A stretch of 64,000 nt of DNA from Hippophae tibetana (Eukaryota > Streptophyta > Magnoliopsida > Rosales > Elaeagnaceae): assembly GCA_037013495.1 (NCBI GenBank), contig CM072806.1, forward strand, positions 19,079,001 through 19,143,000, written 5' to 3'. Shown piece after piece: positions 25,428 through 36,596 of the stretch; within the stretch, counting starts at the first letter, position 1, and every line of letters starts with the position of its first letter. The notes beneath the pieces were generated by a model. That model saw only the letters and a program-made list of their open reading frames with translations. It was not told the origin of the DNA and did no database searches. The position numbers and the translations under genes are program-made.

Positions 25428-27184
25428 TGATGAGTGCTTAAAAACACTAAAATTACCATGATTTAATGTACTTTAAATGATATAAAAAGATTTATATTTA
25501 TATGATTTTATCATATTTTTATATAAATTTGTCTTTTCAAAATCAAGGGAATTTTTTTCTAGATATTTTTGCTTAAAGAATAATTTAAAGACTCGAAGAA
25601 TAATACTAGAGGCTATCAGAAATATGTTGAAAAAAAGTAAAAAAAAAAAAATAGAAAATGGACAAAACTGCCCAACCACACTTATTCACCTCCCAATTTT
25701 GTGCATAGACAAGCTATTCATGTCGTAACCAGCTTGCATCTACAAGCGCATCATGCCAAAATGCTACACATATTAGCACATGCATTAACACCCTTCCATT
25801 CTGTGAATCCAACATGTGTTAGTGCATTTTCAGTCACGAATCTTGCCCTGTTACGCATGTCTACGCCCCATATGCATGCGAGCCTATCCATTATGCATCT
25901 AAGGCCATTTTTTATTCTTTTTCCCTACTTTTTTTTGTCTTTTCCTCACCTATGAAGGGATTTTCTCCACCAATACCAAAACACAATTTTCTCAACTCTT
26001 TCTCTCTCTAAAAAGTTTTCTTAGTTTTTTTAGTTTTAAAGTTCTTCTCTTTTTGAGAAGAACTAGTTATGCTTTTATATATTTCTAGTTTTTTATTCAA
26101 TAAACGAAAATAAAAATCCGTTTGGAGGTTTTTCAGTAACAAAATTAGCATCAAAGTTCTGTAAGGATTTTTTGAGGTATAATTTTAAAATGAATTCTTT
26201 ATAGTTATTTTTTATGTTTTATTCTCATATGTTATGTTTAATTTGTCTATGATTAAATTTAACATGATTGGCTATTTGTAAACATGATATAATAATAACG
26301 TTGTTATGCTTACAAAATATTAAATAGGTAAAACATTTCTATAAAATAAATTGATTTTTGTTTTATTCAAGATTTTATATTAAGAATGTTAAAGAGAAAT
26401 ATATTATTTTTTTTATTACAAACTTAAATATGAAAATTAGATTTTAAGGTTTAAATATCCAGTCTGATTTTGAGTAGTGTTATTTTATTTGTTGATACAA
26501 TCGCCCGGTAGTTAGAGTGGAGTTTTATTTCAAAAGTTTTTATAAGAACTATTATTCGAAATGTATTGACAATATATTTTCAGTAATGACTTTAAAACTT
26601 GAAAGTTAGTGCATAAAAAATTAAATTTTTTGGTTTAATTTGGACACCTTGAATAAAGTCTAATTAACTGACTTCACCTAAAGATGTAATTATATGATTT
26701 TTTATTATTTTATATAAATTTGAAATTTAATACTTCCTTAATTAATAGGTTTTGTCTAAGTATATTAGTTATTTAATATTAAACAAAAGAGTTTGGGCCC
26801 CGACTAATAACACTTTCATACCAAAAAAAGAAAATCAACAAATATCAATTTATATCTTTAATAACCTAAATAATATGAGCAAACATAATTAACTTAATTA
26901 TTATATCCATAAATACTTCACTGTTATGAATGATAAAAATTTACATAATTGTTTATTGAATCCATATCTATGTTTATTTTTTATGTTATTAGATTAGGAA
27001 ACACAAAAACTAAAGTATCGTGATTTAATGTTTATGATTTAATTTTGTTTTTAAGAGTTTCAATAATAAATTAAAAACACATATACTTGTCGTTTTCTAT
27101 AAAATGATTCGTGTACTTGCGAGAGTTTTTACAAATATAAAACCAAAGTATTTACAAAATCGGTATTGTCGGTCTTGTTCATCA
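25428..27184 (+). repeat. Presumed 5' LTR of the gypsy derivative
   Basis: It starts TGATGAGTGC and ends CATCA six bases before the PBS. The part from 25879 on recurs at 30085-31404, which lacks the first 450 bases. The left boundary is inferred from the typical terminal sequence. Confidence 0.6.
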
Positions 27185-27190
27185 AGTTTT

Positions 27191-27208
27191 TGGCACCGTT
27201 GTCGGGAA
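27191..27208 (+). other. tRNA-Asp primer binding site, unit A
   Basis: TGGCACCGTTGTCGGGAA compares with TGGCGCCGTTGCCGGGGA, the complement of the 3' end of nuclear tRNA-Asp used by Athila/Tat-type gypsy elements. Three transitions separate it from the canonical site. Confidence 0.75.
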
Positions 27209-27539
27209 ATAATAGCATTTTTAAATTATTTATCCAAATTTTGAAAAAAATTTGTGTCTTAAATAATTACGATTTTTTCATTTAATTTTAAATTTATTTT
27301 TGATTCCCTTAATTTTGATTTTTTTTATTTTTAATTCTCTTAATTTTTATTTTTTTTTATTTTTTATTTTTTAACTTTAACTTTTAATTTTTATTTTAAA
27401 AAAATTAAATTATTAAATTAATTAACTTAGATTTTCACTAACTTAATTTATTAACTTATTTAACATAATTTTAACTGAACACTTGGTAACATGATTTGTT
27501 GTCTGTATAGTAACAAACCAAAGTAGTAGGGCCTTACTT

Positions 27540-28050
27540 TTGGAGAATGTGAGTTTGCCTTCAACATTACTATACATAATTCAACTAGAAAGACTCTATT
27601 CAAAGTTTTATATATAAAAGCCCCAAAGCATACATTAGATTTGGTTAATCATCCAAGAATTAATGGGAAAGACAAGGTTGTAAATGAAATGGCAACAAAG
27701 ATCCAAACTATTCATTCAGAAGTAAAACAAAAGTTTACAGAGTTCAATGCCAAGTATAAAGCAACAACCGACAAACACAGAAGAAAGAAAATTTATCAAG
27801 TAGGAGACATGGTGATGATATTTTTGTGAAAATAATGCTTTCCTATTGGCACATACAACAAGCTAAAGGATAAGAAATATGATCTATGTCGAATATTAAA
27901 AAGAATCAATGATAATGCATACATAGTAGACTTACCCAAATATATGACCATCTCAGCAACATTCAATATATCATATATTTATGACTATCATTCACCAGAA
28001 CTACTCTATTCAAAAAGAAAACTCAGGACGAGTTTAAAATAAGTGGAGGG
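27540..28050 (+). pseudogene. gypsy integrase C-terminal relic, unit A
   Basis: Translations give EFAFN, then DLVNHPRINGKDKVVNEMA, EVKQKFTEFNAKYKATTDKH, YQVGDMVM, FPIGTYNKLKDKKYD and INDNAYIVDLP. This is the integrase C-terminal region with the GD-V-MVFL and FPVGTYNKLKPKKYGP style motifs. Stops and frame changes occur after FL and elsewhere. Confidence 0.8.
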
Positions 28051-29002
28051 GACTTATACCAAATGGATATAGGAAGAAAAAATAAAGTAGCTTATTTTAT
28101 TTAGGGTTCTTTTTTTGTTTTTGTTTGTATTACTAGAATCACACATGAAAACTTTATGAACTATTCTAGGGACTTTTCAACTATAGATAATTAAGCCTTA
28201 TGCTTGAATAAGGCATCCTAGAAAATAAACAATTTAGTTATATTAAAAAAGTTCTATTCTTTATCTTTTTTCTCTTATTCCTAATTTTTAGGAATAGATT
28301 TTCTTTCTTCCGTTTGAAATTAAAATCCTCTTATTCGTGAGATAGAAGAATATCTTTAGAATAGTCTTACTCTAGAGTTAGTAGAGTGTTTGTTTAAAGA
28401 TAAATAACATAGCTAGATTTGTCTTATTCTAGATTTACTGGAGTGTTTGTCTAGATAATAGTTTCCTTGTGTTTGTTTTATAAGACAAATACGAGGAACT
28501 TTTGTCAAAGAAGAGTCTGATTAGTATAAATTTTACTCCTATTTTTTTTATTTCCTAAATGATTTCATATTATTGGCGCATTCTTACTTCCGTCCTGCGT
28601 CAGTTTTGTATATGAATCAACACTCAAAACCATCAACAAGGCATTGGAAATTTTTGGGCACTCTTATTAGTATCTTCTTCTTGGTATGTTAGTGGTTTAA
28701 AAGCTAGTGGTTTCAGTTCTTTGTACCTTTATCTGGCTTTGGATTTGCTTGGTACAGTCACTTCTTTGAAAGGTATGTTCCACCTACTTTTGGACATCCT
28801 TTTTATGTGATCTCAAGATGTTTGGTTTAATGTTTATTGGAAAAATGGATAGATAGATTAAGAGGTTTAGTAAAAGGCCTGTTTTGCATATAAATTCTCT
28901 GTTAGCTTTTGATTTCATATGGAAAAACTCTTTATCTATGTTTTTTATTGTTTTATGTTACTGCTCCATTTGTGTTAGTTATGTTAAATTTTCTAGTGTA
29001 TT

Positions 29003-29948
29003 CACTACTACAAAAATAAGTATTTAAATTGATATGTAAGTTAATTTTTTTCAAAAACCGACTTATAATGAATTTAAAGTCGGTTCGGTGTAGAACCGAC
29101 GTTATCCACGTAGGATGTAGCATCAGTTGACATGTCAAACTGATGCTATGCGTGGACGTAGCGTCGATTCCAAGTGTCAAATGACGCTATGTTACGTGGG
29201 TAGCGTCGGTTGACACCTAGAACCGATGCTATCCACGTAGCATAGTGTCGGTTGACACCTGGAACTGACGTTATCCATGTAACATAGAATCGGTTCCACG
29301 TGTCAACCGACGCTACACACATGGATAAATTATTTTCTCTTCTTTCTTCCCAATATAGAAACTATTCTCAACGTTGCATAACTCTCAAAAACCTAAAACC
29401 TCCTCCACTCTTTCGCATTTTCCGGCCACCTACAACTACCATTTCCAGCGCCGGTTAGTGGGTTTTCTTCCTCTCTAACTAATCTTTTAGATCCTTTTTT
29501 GTTAGCAAAATACTCAAAACATTTATACCCATTTTTCACTTACAAAATACCATTTTTTTCTTCCTTTCCTTCATTTTGTCATTTCATTTACTTTTGTAAG
29601 TATTTCTATTAATTTTACGCACTTATTATTTATATATATTTTTTGTTATTATGTGTTATTATTTATGTGTATAAATTTTTATATTATATATGTAGGTTTG
29701 TATTATAACATCAGGAGAAGAATATGATGATCTTGAATAAAATAGAACAAAACCATGTTAATTTTTATGCTATTAATTAATATTTTATTTTTCAAATATT
29801 TGTATTATTTGAACTATTTGGTAAACTGATTTTGGTTTTTTTTCTGCTCGAATACAGGTTTTTATTTGAGTGTAACAGAGAATTAGTAATTTAAAAAAAA
29901 ATTAAAGCCGATTTTTAATCGACTTTAATGCCCCTTTTTGTAGTAGTG
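29003..29948. mobile_element. Non-autonomous CACTA (En/Spm) element, 946 bp
   Basis: The terminal inverted repeats are CACTACTACAAAAA and TTTTTGTAGTAGTG, flanked by the 3-base duplication ATT (29000-29002 and 29949-29951). The matching place in tandem unit B (33266-33268) has one ATT and no insert. Subterminal DNA at 29080-29330 is packed with direct and inverted copies of a unit like GTCGGTTGACACGTAGAACC and ACGCTATCCACGTAG, as expected for transposase-binding regions. There is no coding frame inside, so it depends on a partner transposase. Confidence 0.95.
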
Positions 29949-31411
29949 ATTTTGTTTTTCATCTGATGTTTTTTCAGTAGAGTTAATTATTTATGTAAGT
30001 ATGTTAATACTGTTTTTGTAGTTATTATTTTACTAGTAATACTACAATTAATTTCTACCTCAAAATTACATCTTTTGTGTTAGGGGACCTATCCATTACG
30101 CATCTAAGGCCATTTTTTATTATTTTTCCCTAATTTTTAGCTTTTTCCTCACCTATAATGGGATCTTCTCCCCCAACACCAAAACACAATTTTCTCAACT
30201 CTTTCTCTCTCTAAAAAGTTTTCCTAGTTTTTTTAGTTTTAAAGTTCTTCTCTTTTTGTGAAGAACTAGTTATGCTTTTATATATTTCTAGTTTTTGATT
30301 CAATAAACGGAAATGCAAATCCATTTGGAGGTTTTTCAGTAACAAAATTAGCATCAAAATTCGGTAAGGAGTTTTTTGAGGTATAATTTTAAAATAAATT
30401 ATTTACAATTTTTTTTATGTTTTATTCTCATATATTGTGTTTAATTTGTCTATGATTGAATTTAACATTACTTTTGTTTGTAAACATGATATAATAATAA
30501 CATTGTTATGTTTGCGAAATATTAAATAGGTAAAAAATTTCTGTAAAATAAATTAATTTTGTTTTTATTCAAGATTTTATATTAAAAATGTTAGAGAGAA
30601 ATACATTATTTTTTATTACAAACTTAAATATGAAAATTAGAATCCAATCTGATTTAAAGTAGTGCTCTTTTATTTGTTGGTACAATCGTCAGGTAGTTAG
30701 GGTGAAGTTTTATTTCAAATTTTTTTATAAGAACTATTATTCAAAAATATTGACAATATATTTTCAGTAATGAATTTAAAACTTGAAAGTTAGTGCATAG
30801 ATAAATATATTCTTTGGTTTAATTTGTACACATTGAATAAAGTCTAATTAACTAACTTCGCCTAAAGATGTAATTATATGATTTGTTATTATTTTAAATA
30901 AAGTTGAAATTTAATACTTCTTTAATTAATAGGTTTCGCCTAAGGATATTAGTTATTTAATATTAAACAAAATAATTTGGGCTCCGACTAATAACACTTT
31001 CATACCAAAAAGAGAAAATCAACAAATATCAATTTATATATTTAATAACCTAAATAATATGAGCAAACATAATTAATTTAATTATTATATTCATAAATAC
31101 TCCACTGTTATGAATGATTAAAATTTACATAATTATTTATTGAATCTATATCCATATCTATGTTTATTTTTTATGTTATTAGATTAGGAAACACAAAAAC
31201 CAAAATATTGTGATTGAATGTTTTGGATTTAATTTTGTTTTTAAGAGTTTGAGTAATAAATTAAAAACCACATATATTTTTCCTTAGATCGACCTTGAGA
31301 GTATATTTGTTATTTTTTATAAAATGATTCGTGCACTTGCGAGAGTTTTTACAAATATAAAAACCAAAGTATTTACAATATTAGTATTGTCGGCCTTATT
31401 CATCAAGTTTT

Positions 31412-31429
31412 TGGTGCCGTTGTCAAGAA
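31412..31429 (+). other. tRNA-Asp primer binding site, unit B
   Basis: TGGTGCCGTTGTCAAGAA is the equivalent of the site at 27191, more decayed. Confidence 0.6.
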
Positions 31430-31789
31430 GGAATAACATTTTTAAATTATTTATCAAAATTTTGAAAATATTTTGTGTTGTAAATAATTGCGATTTTTTT
31501 ATATTTATTTTGAGGTAAAAAAATTAAAAAAAATTAATTTTTTTTAATTTTCATTTAATTTTAAATTTATTTTTTATTTTTTATTCCCTTATTTTTAAAT
31601 TTATTTTTAAAAAAGTATTAATTTATTTTTTATTTTTAAATTTAACTTTTAATTTTAATTTAAAAAAAATTTAATTATTAAATTAATTAACTTAAATTTT
31701 CACTAACTTAATTAACAAAATTTTAACTGAACACTTTGTAACATGACTTATTATCTATGTAGTAACAAACCAAAGCAATAGGACCTCAC

Positions 31790-32303
31790 TTTTGTCGAAG
31801 TTGAGTTTGCTTTCAATAGTACTATGCATAATTTAACTAGTAAGACTCCATTCGAAGTTTTATAAGTAAAAACCCCAAAGCATACATTGGATTTGGTTAA
31901 TCATCCAATGATCTATGAGAGAGGCAAGGTTGCCAATGAAATGCCAAATAAGATTCAAACTATTCATTCAGAAGTAAAACAAAAGTTTACAGAGACCAAT
32001 GCCAAGTATAAAGCAATAATCGACAAACAAGAAAGAAAGAAAATTTATCAAGTAGGAGATATGGTGATGGAATTTTTGTGAAAAGAATGCTTTCCTATTG
32101 GCACATACAACAAGCTAAAGGATAAAAAAATATGATCTACGTCGAATATTAAAAAGAATAAATGATAATGCATACATAGTAGAATTATCCAAAGATATGA
32201 TCATCTCAACAACATTCAATATATCAAATATTTATGACTATTATTCACCAAAACCACTCTATAAAAAAAAAACTCAAGACGAGTTTAAAATAAATGGAGG
32301 GGA
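31790..32303 (+). pseudogene. gypsy integrase C-terminal relic, unit B
   Basis: It is parallel to 27540-28050, with EFAFNSTMHNLTSKTPFEVL better preserved, then KYKAIIDKQERKKIYQVGDM, a stop, and FPIGTYNKLKD. It ends in a GG-D tail like the end of a gypsy polyprotein. Broken by a TGA after EFL and by indels. Confidence 0.8.
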
Positions 32304-33494
32304 CTTATACTAAATGGATATAGGAAGAAAAAATAAAGTAGCTTATTTTATTTAGGGTTCTTTTTTCGTTTTCGTTTGTATTACTAGAGTCACACATGGA
32401 AACTTTATAAATTGTTCTAGGGATTTTTCAACTATAGATAATTAAATCTTATGTTTGTATAAGGTATCCTATAGAATAAACAATTTAGTTATATTAAAGA
32501 AGTTCGCTTCTTTATCTTTTTTCTCTTATTCCTAATTTTTAGGAATAGTTTTTCTTTCTTACGTTTGTAAATTAAAGTCCTCTTATTCGTGAAATAGAAG
32601 AATATCTTTAAGATAGTCTTACTCTAGAGCTACTAGAGTGTTTGTTTAAAGATAGATAACATAACTAAGTTTGTACTATTCTAGATTTGTTATAGTGTTT
32701 GTTTAGATAATAATTTCTATTTATTTGTTTTATAACACAAATAGAATAAACTCTTACTAGAGAAGAGTCTGACTAGTAAAAACTTTGCTATTCTCTTTTT
32801 TATTTTCTAAATGATTTCATATTATTGGCGTATTCTTACTTCCTTCCTGCATCAGTTTTGTATATGAATCAACACTCAAAACCATCAACAAGGCGTTAGC
32901 ATTTTTTGGGCACTCTTATTAGTATCTTCTTCTTGGTATGTTAGTCGTTTAAAAGCTGGTGGTTTCAGTTCTTTGTACCTTTATCTGGCTTTGGATTTGC
33001 TTGGTACAGTCACTTCTTTGAAAGGTATGTTCCAGCTACTTTTGGACATCCTTTTTGGTCCCTTTTATGTGATCTCAAGATGTTTGGTTTAATGTTTACT
33101 GGAAAAATGGACAGATAGATTAAGAGGTTTAGTAAAAGGCCTGTTTTGCATTTAAATTCTCTGTTAGCTTTTGATTTCATATAGAAAAACTCTTTGTCTA
33201 TGTTTTTTATTGTTTTATGTTACTGCTCCACTTGTGTTTAATTGCTATGTTAAATTTTCTAGTGTATTTTGTTTTTCATCTGACGTTTTTTCGGTACAGT
33301 TAATTATTGATGTGGAGTATGTAAATACTGTTTTTGTAGTTATCAGTTTACTAGTAATACTACAATTAATTTCTCCCTCAAAATTACATCTTTTGTGTTA
33401 GAATTTATGTTACATGTTGGTGATCATTTTTTTGTGGGCATCTATGAAAGAATTCATTTTAAATATGATGGGCATCTAATTTCCTATTAACACT

Positions 33495-33560
33495 GTTGTC
33501 GTAGTATAGTGGTAATTAGTATGACTTTGGTGACTCGAGTTCTATCCCGTACAACGATAC
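33495..33560 (+). pseudogene. tRNA-Asp-like relic (pseudogene or SINE head)
   Basis: GTAGTATAGTGGTAA is the D-arm/A-box of nuclear tRNA-Asp. GGTGACTCGAGTTCTATCCC is a mutated variable loop and T-arm/B-box, and GTTGT pairs with ACAAC at the ends. The anticodon arm is deleted and no GTC remains. It could be a tRNA pseudogene or the head of a tRNA-derived SINE; no SINE tail or target duplication was established. Confidence 0.65.
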
Positions 33561-33951
33561 ATGATACTTGTAATTGTTTTTAATTGTTTAATCTAAATTA
33601 TATTAATTATCGTTAAAATATTATTTTTTATTAATAATTTAAAATTATAACAAGTATTGTAATGTATGTAAAATTAACCGTTAAGATTTAAAAACAAGTA
33701 TAAACAATCACATGATATCATCCACTGTAAAAAAAAAAAAAAGATAACATTTAATGCTTTTCATTTTCTAAATAGATTACAAATGAAGACATTACTTCTT
33801 TTTTTTCTTTCTAAATACTAAAAGCTCCACGCAAATTATAAAAAAACATTATGGCAAAGAGTAGTAAAACAAGAAGTGAATAATAATAATAGTAATGATA
33901 AGGTAGAAATAGAGTCCCAATAAAATCATTCACTCTGTCAAGGACTAGCTA
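33561..33951. other. AT-rich spacer
   Basis: Contains an A-run at 33730 and no gene. It includes the presumed 3' end of the small secreted-protein gene. Confidence 0.5.
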
Positions 33952-34257
33952 TTACTGGCCAGGTGAGGGAGGTGGACTTGCAATTGAAGGATGATTAGCT
34001 GAGAATGTGTGTTTGGGCATCTCAGGGACCTCTGGCATATTTGGTATTTGAGACAACAATGGAGGGGGCATTGTAGGGATTTTAACAAATTTTGGAAATC
34101 CGGGAAGTTTTAGCTTGGGAAAAAAACCTGGCCAATACGGTGGTCGGTGTGGGAATTGTGGTAGCTCCCACATATGGCGTTCCCCTGCAATCACCATAAG
34201 TGGTAAACTGAGAATCAAAATGGTTGTAGTGAAATTTAGAAGAGATTTGGGAGCCAT
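33952..34257 (-). CDS. Small secreted proline-rich protein
   Basis: An uninterrupted 101-codon frame starts with MAPKSLLNFTTTILILSLPL. It is a clear signal peptide with a hydrophobic core and a likely cleavage near VIAG-E. The mature part has no cysteine and is rich in Pro, Lys, Met and aromatic residues (WPGFFPKLKLPGFPKF, PNMPEVPEMP), ending SPPPSPGQ. This pattern resembles short plant cell-wall or apoplastic proline-rich proteins of the PELPK/periaxin-like kind. I do not recognise a defined family. A TATA box lies about 60 bases upstream. No intron is needed. The gene sits between two transposon relics, so its survival as an open frame suggests it is real. Confidence 0.7.
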   Translation of the reverse strand: MAPKSLLNFTTTILILSLPLMVIAGERHMWELPQFPHRPPYWPGFFPKLKLPGFPKFVKIPTMPPPLLSQIPNMPEVPEMPKHTFSANHPSIASPPPSPGQ

Positions 34258-34315
34258 TAATGTTGAATTTCAATGTACTTGGTCTTGGATATTTTGGGAA
34301 TTGAATTCCAAATGG

Positions 34316-34329
34316 AGTAATATATATAG
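34316..34329 (-). promoter_or_regulatory. TATA box of the secreted-protein gene
   Basis: The minus strand reads CTATATATATTACT about 60 bases before the ATG at 34257. This is a strong TATA at a sensible distance. Confidence 0.6.
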
Positions 34330-34611
34330 CAATATCATGTAGAATAGAGAGTTGTTTGGACAAGGGTCGTTGGAAATTAGCAATATCATGACGTTAGACT
34401 TGTTCATTTGACTTGTACTTATCTCAATCTTAATTCTATACATCATTATATTTGTGTGCGTACATCTTTTATTAGCTTGTAATTAATTAGTTTCACAATT
34501 GCATTGCATTTTATGGATAAACTAGTAGACACTTGTGTATTCTTTTATAATGATGTCTATCGTATTCCAGTAATCATATTAAATATTTTGTATTTATTAA
34601 AAAGTATTGTG

Positions 34612-36120
34612 TATTACTATTACAAAAGTGGTCATTTAAGTGAGATTTAAAGTTAATTTTTGGTGAAATCGACTTATAATAAATTTAAAGTCTGTTTGTT
34701 GAAAAATCGACTTAAAATGAATTTAAAATACGTAGATTGTAGCGTCGGTTGACACGTAGAACTAACGCTACACATGTGAATATTTTTTTTCTCTTATTTC
34801 TTTTCTAGACAGAAACTATTATAAGCGTTACATAACTCTCAAAAATCCAAAACCTTCTCCACTCTTTCTCATTTTTCGACCACCAATTTTAGTACCGTTT
34901 AGTGAGTTTTCTTCCTCTCTAACTCATTTTCTAGATCTCTTATTTTTTTTTAGCAAAATATTCAAAAACTTTATACTCATTTTTTCACTTACAAAACACT
35001 ATTTTGTCTTTTCATTTATTTATGTACGTATTTTTATTAATCCTACGCATTTATTATTCATATTTATTTATTTATTTGTATATTATGTGTTATTAGTTAT
35101 GTGTATAAATTTTTGTATTACATATGTAGGTTTTGTATTATATGTATGTTATTGTTTTTATTATATAGGTTTTGTATAAATTTTCATAATGAAATAAATT
35201 TATATATTTTATGACTATGATTTAAGGTTGGTTTTTAATTTATTTATTTTTGTCAATATGAAATGGGAAAAACATGGTTAAACAATATGATGTTAATTAA
35301 AAATTTAAGTTTGAATAGTGCAGTTATTTAAAAAAATATTAATCATCACAAAATTGTTATATAAATTTCTTTTATATATTTTAAATTTGAAATAAACTCA
35401 ATTGATGTGGCTTATTACTATTAGTAATTACAATAAATCTCATATAATTATATTTATGTATATATATTTGTTATGTTTGGTTTTTATGTATTTATTTTTA
35501 TATGATATTTTGATAGATATTCTAATAATTAGGAAATTTATATATAATAATATCTAAAATATATTTGTTGGATACATATTTAATATGCTTAATGTCATTA
35601 ATAGAAAATGAAAAAATCTTAGATATCAAAATGTAGAATTGAATAGGACTACGTTTCTAGAGTTGAAAGTTTTTTGGAATTTGCTTATAGAAATAGTAAT
35701 AATGAAATTAATATGATTTGATGTCCATGTGTTAAATGTAAAAATGTGCAATTTCATTATTTTGAAAGGGTTAAGTATTATCTTATCTGTAGTGATATTC
35801 TTTTGAGTTATAAATGTTGGTATTATCATGAATAAAATATTGATAATACTCATGAGGACGAGATAAATAAGAATGTAAGTAGATTATATATATCTTATGA
35901 TAATGTATAGATAGAAAATATGTTTCATGGTGTTGAAGATGATCCCGAAATCTTTAAAAAACTTCTAAAAGATACCAAAAAATCGTTGTATCCAAAATGT
36001 AAGAAATACACTAAAATGTTGGAATTAGTTTATTTGTAAAACTAAAGGCGAAACACTGATTTTTCTGACAAAGAATTCACATAATTACTAAATGTACTAA
36101 TAGATATGTTATTTGAACAC
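34612..36120 (+). mobile_element. Decayed CACTA element, 5' part, related to the one at 29003
   Basis: It begins with an eroded terminus (CTATTACAAAAG in place of CACTACTACAAAAA). It then follows 29003-29700 closely: the AATCGACTTATAAT segment, GTCGGTTGACACG subterminal units, CATAACTCTCAAAAA and a T/C-rich tract. It goes on into a transposase coding remnant that the short element lacks. The 3' terminus was not found. Confidence 0.8.
35635..36120 (+). pseudogene. CACTA transposase N-terminal relic (transposase-associated domain)
   Basis: One frame of 162 codons, broken by stops, reads VESFLEFAYRN, then CPCVKCKNVQFHYFERVKYY with LIC, then ENMFHGVEDDPEIFKKLLKD and SLYPKCKKYTKMLELVYL, then FSDKEFT. 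The CPCVKC cysteine motif with a FLEFA lead is the transposase-associated domain of plant En/Spm. The following block matches the spacer before the TNP2 domain. It has at least six stops, so no protein is made. Confidence 0.85.
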
Positions 36121-36258
36121 CAAAACTCAACCAACCTAAGTAACAAATCAGAGTTACACTTTTTAATATAAACTTGTAAAAATATAATTAAAAAAACTAT
36201 ATAAAGATAAAAATATCAAATAAATTTACTAATAAATATATATGATATAATATCAATT

Positions 36259-36540
36259 TAACATTAATTAACCTATTTAATTCCTTGTGTTTCAATTAAT
36301 AAAAAATCATTAATAAAAACAATATTGTAATTTACAAAATTATTAAACTTTTTCGATAAAAAATGTTTGAAACATCTTATAAATCAATATATATATAAAC
36401 TATATATTAGTTACCTGCAGATTACTTTATATATAACATTAATCAACCTATTTAATTTCTTGCGTTTGAATTAATAAAAACAGTATTGTAATTGACTATT
36501 AAACTTTTTCAATAAAAAGTGTTTTGAACATCTTATAAAT

Positions 36541-36580
<40 letters not shown>

Positions 36581-36596
36581 TATATAATACCTGTAC
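36259..36596 (+). repeat. Tandem duplication of about 175 bp with (AT)n
   Basis: The segments 36259-36420 and 36436-36596 share AACATTAAT, AACCTATTTAATT and ACATCTTATAAATCAATATA. An (AT)n run of about 34 bases at 36543-36576 lies in the second copy. No gene in the surrounding 36120-38340. Confidence 0.75.

Larger units (their letters stand above)
25879..30084 (+). repeat. Tandem unit A (contains CACTA insertion)
   Basis: About 3.26 kb once the CACTA insertion at 29003-29948 and its duplicated target are removed. It aligns along its whole length with 30085-33401, at roughly nine identical bases in ten by eye. Confidence 0.88.
25428..33401 (+). mobile_element. Internally deleted Ty3/gypsy-type LTR element, partly duplicated in tandem
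   Basis: A presumed 5' LTR (TGATGAGTGCTTAAAA...CATCA, about 25428-27184) is followed by a tRNA-Asp-type PBS. Barely 330 bases later comes the C-terminal part of a gypsy integrase, so nearly all of gag-pol has been lost. A segment of about 3.3 kb, from within the LTR through the integrase tail to a long 3' non-coding region, is present twice head to tail (units 25879-30084 and 30085-33401). No complete 3' LTR was seen. Confidence 0.75.
30085..33401 (+). repeat. Tandem unit B
   Basis: It begins GGGACCTATCCATTACGC directly after the GTGTTAG that ends unit A. It finishes at the equivalent GTGTTAG at 33401. It has the empty CACTA site and its own copies of the PBS and integrase tail. Confidence 0.88.

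Noticed and set aside
25701..25955. 84-codon frame in the gypsy LTR
   Set aside because: Lies in an LTR, His/Leu rich with no domain, and not kept in the tandem copy.
29080..29330. CRISPR-like or satellite array
   Set aside because: The repeats are irregular, in both orientations and confined to the subterminal part of a CACTA element in plant DNA.
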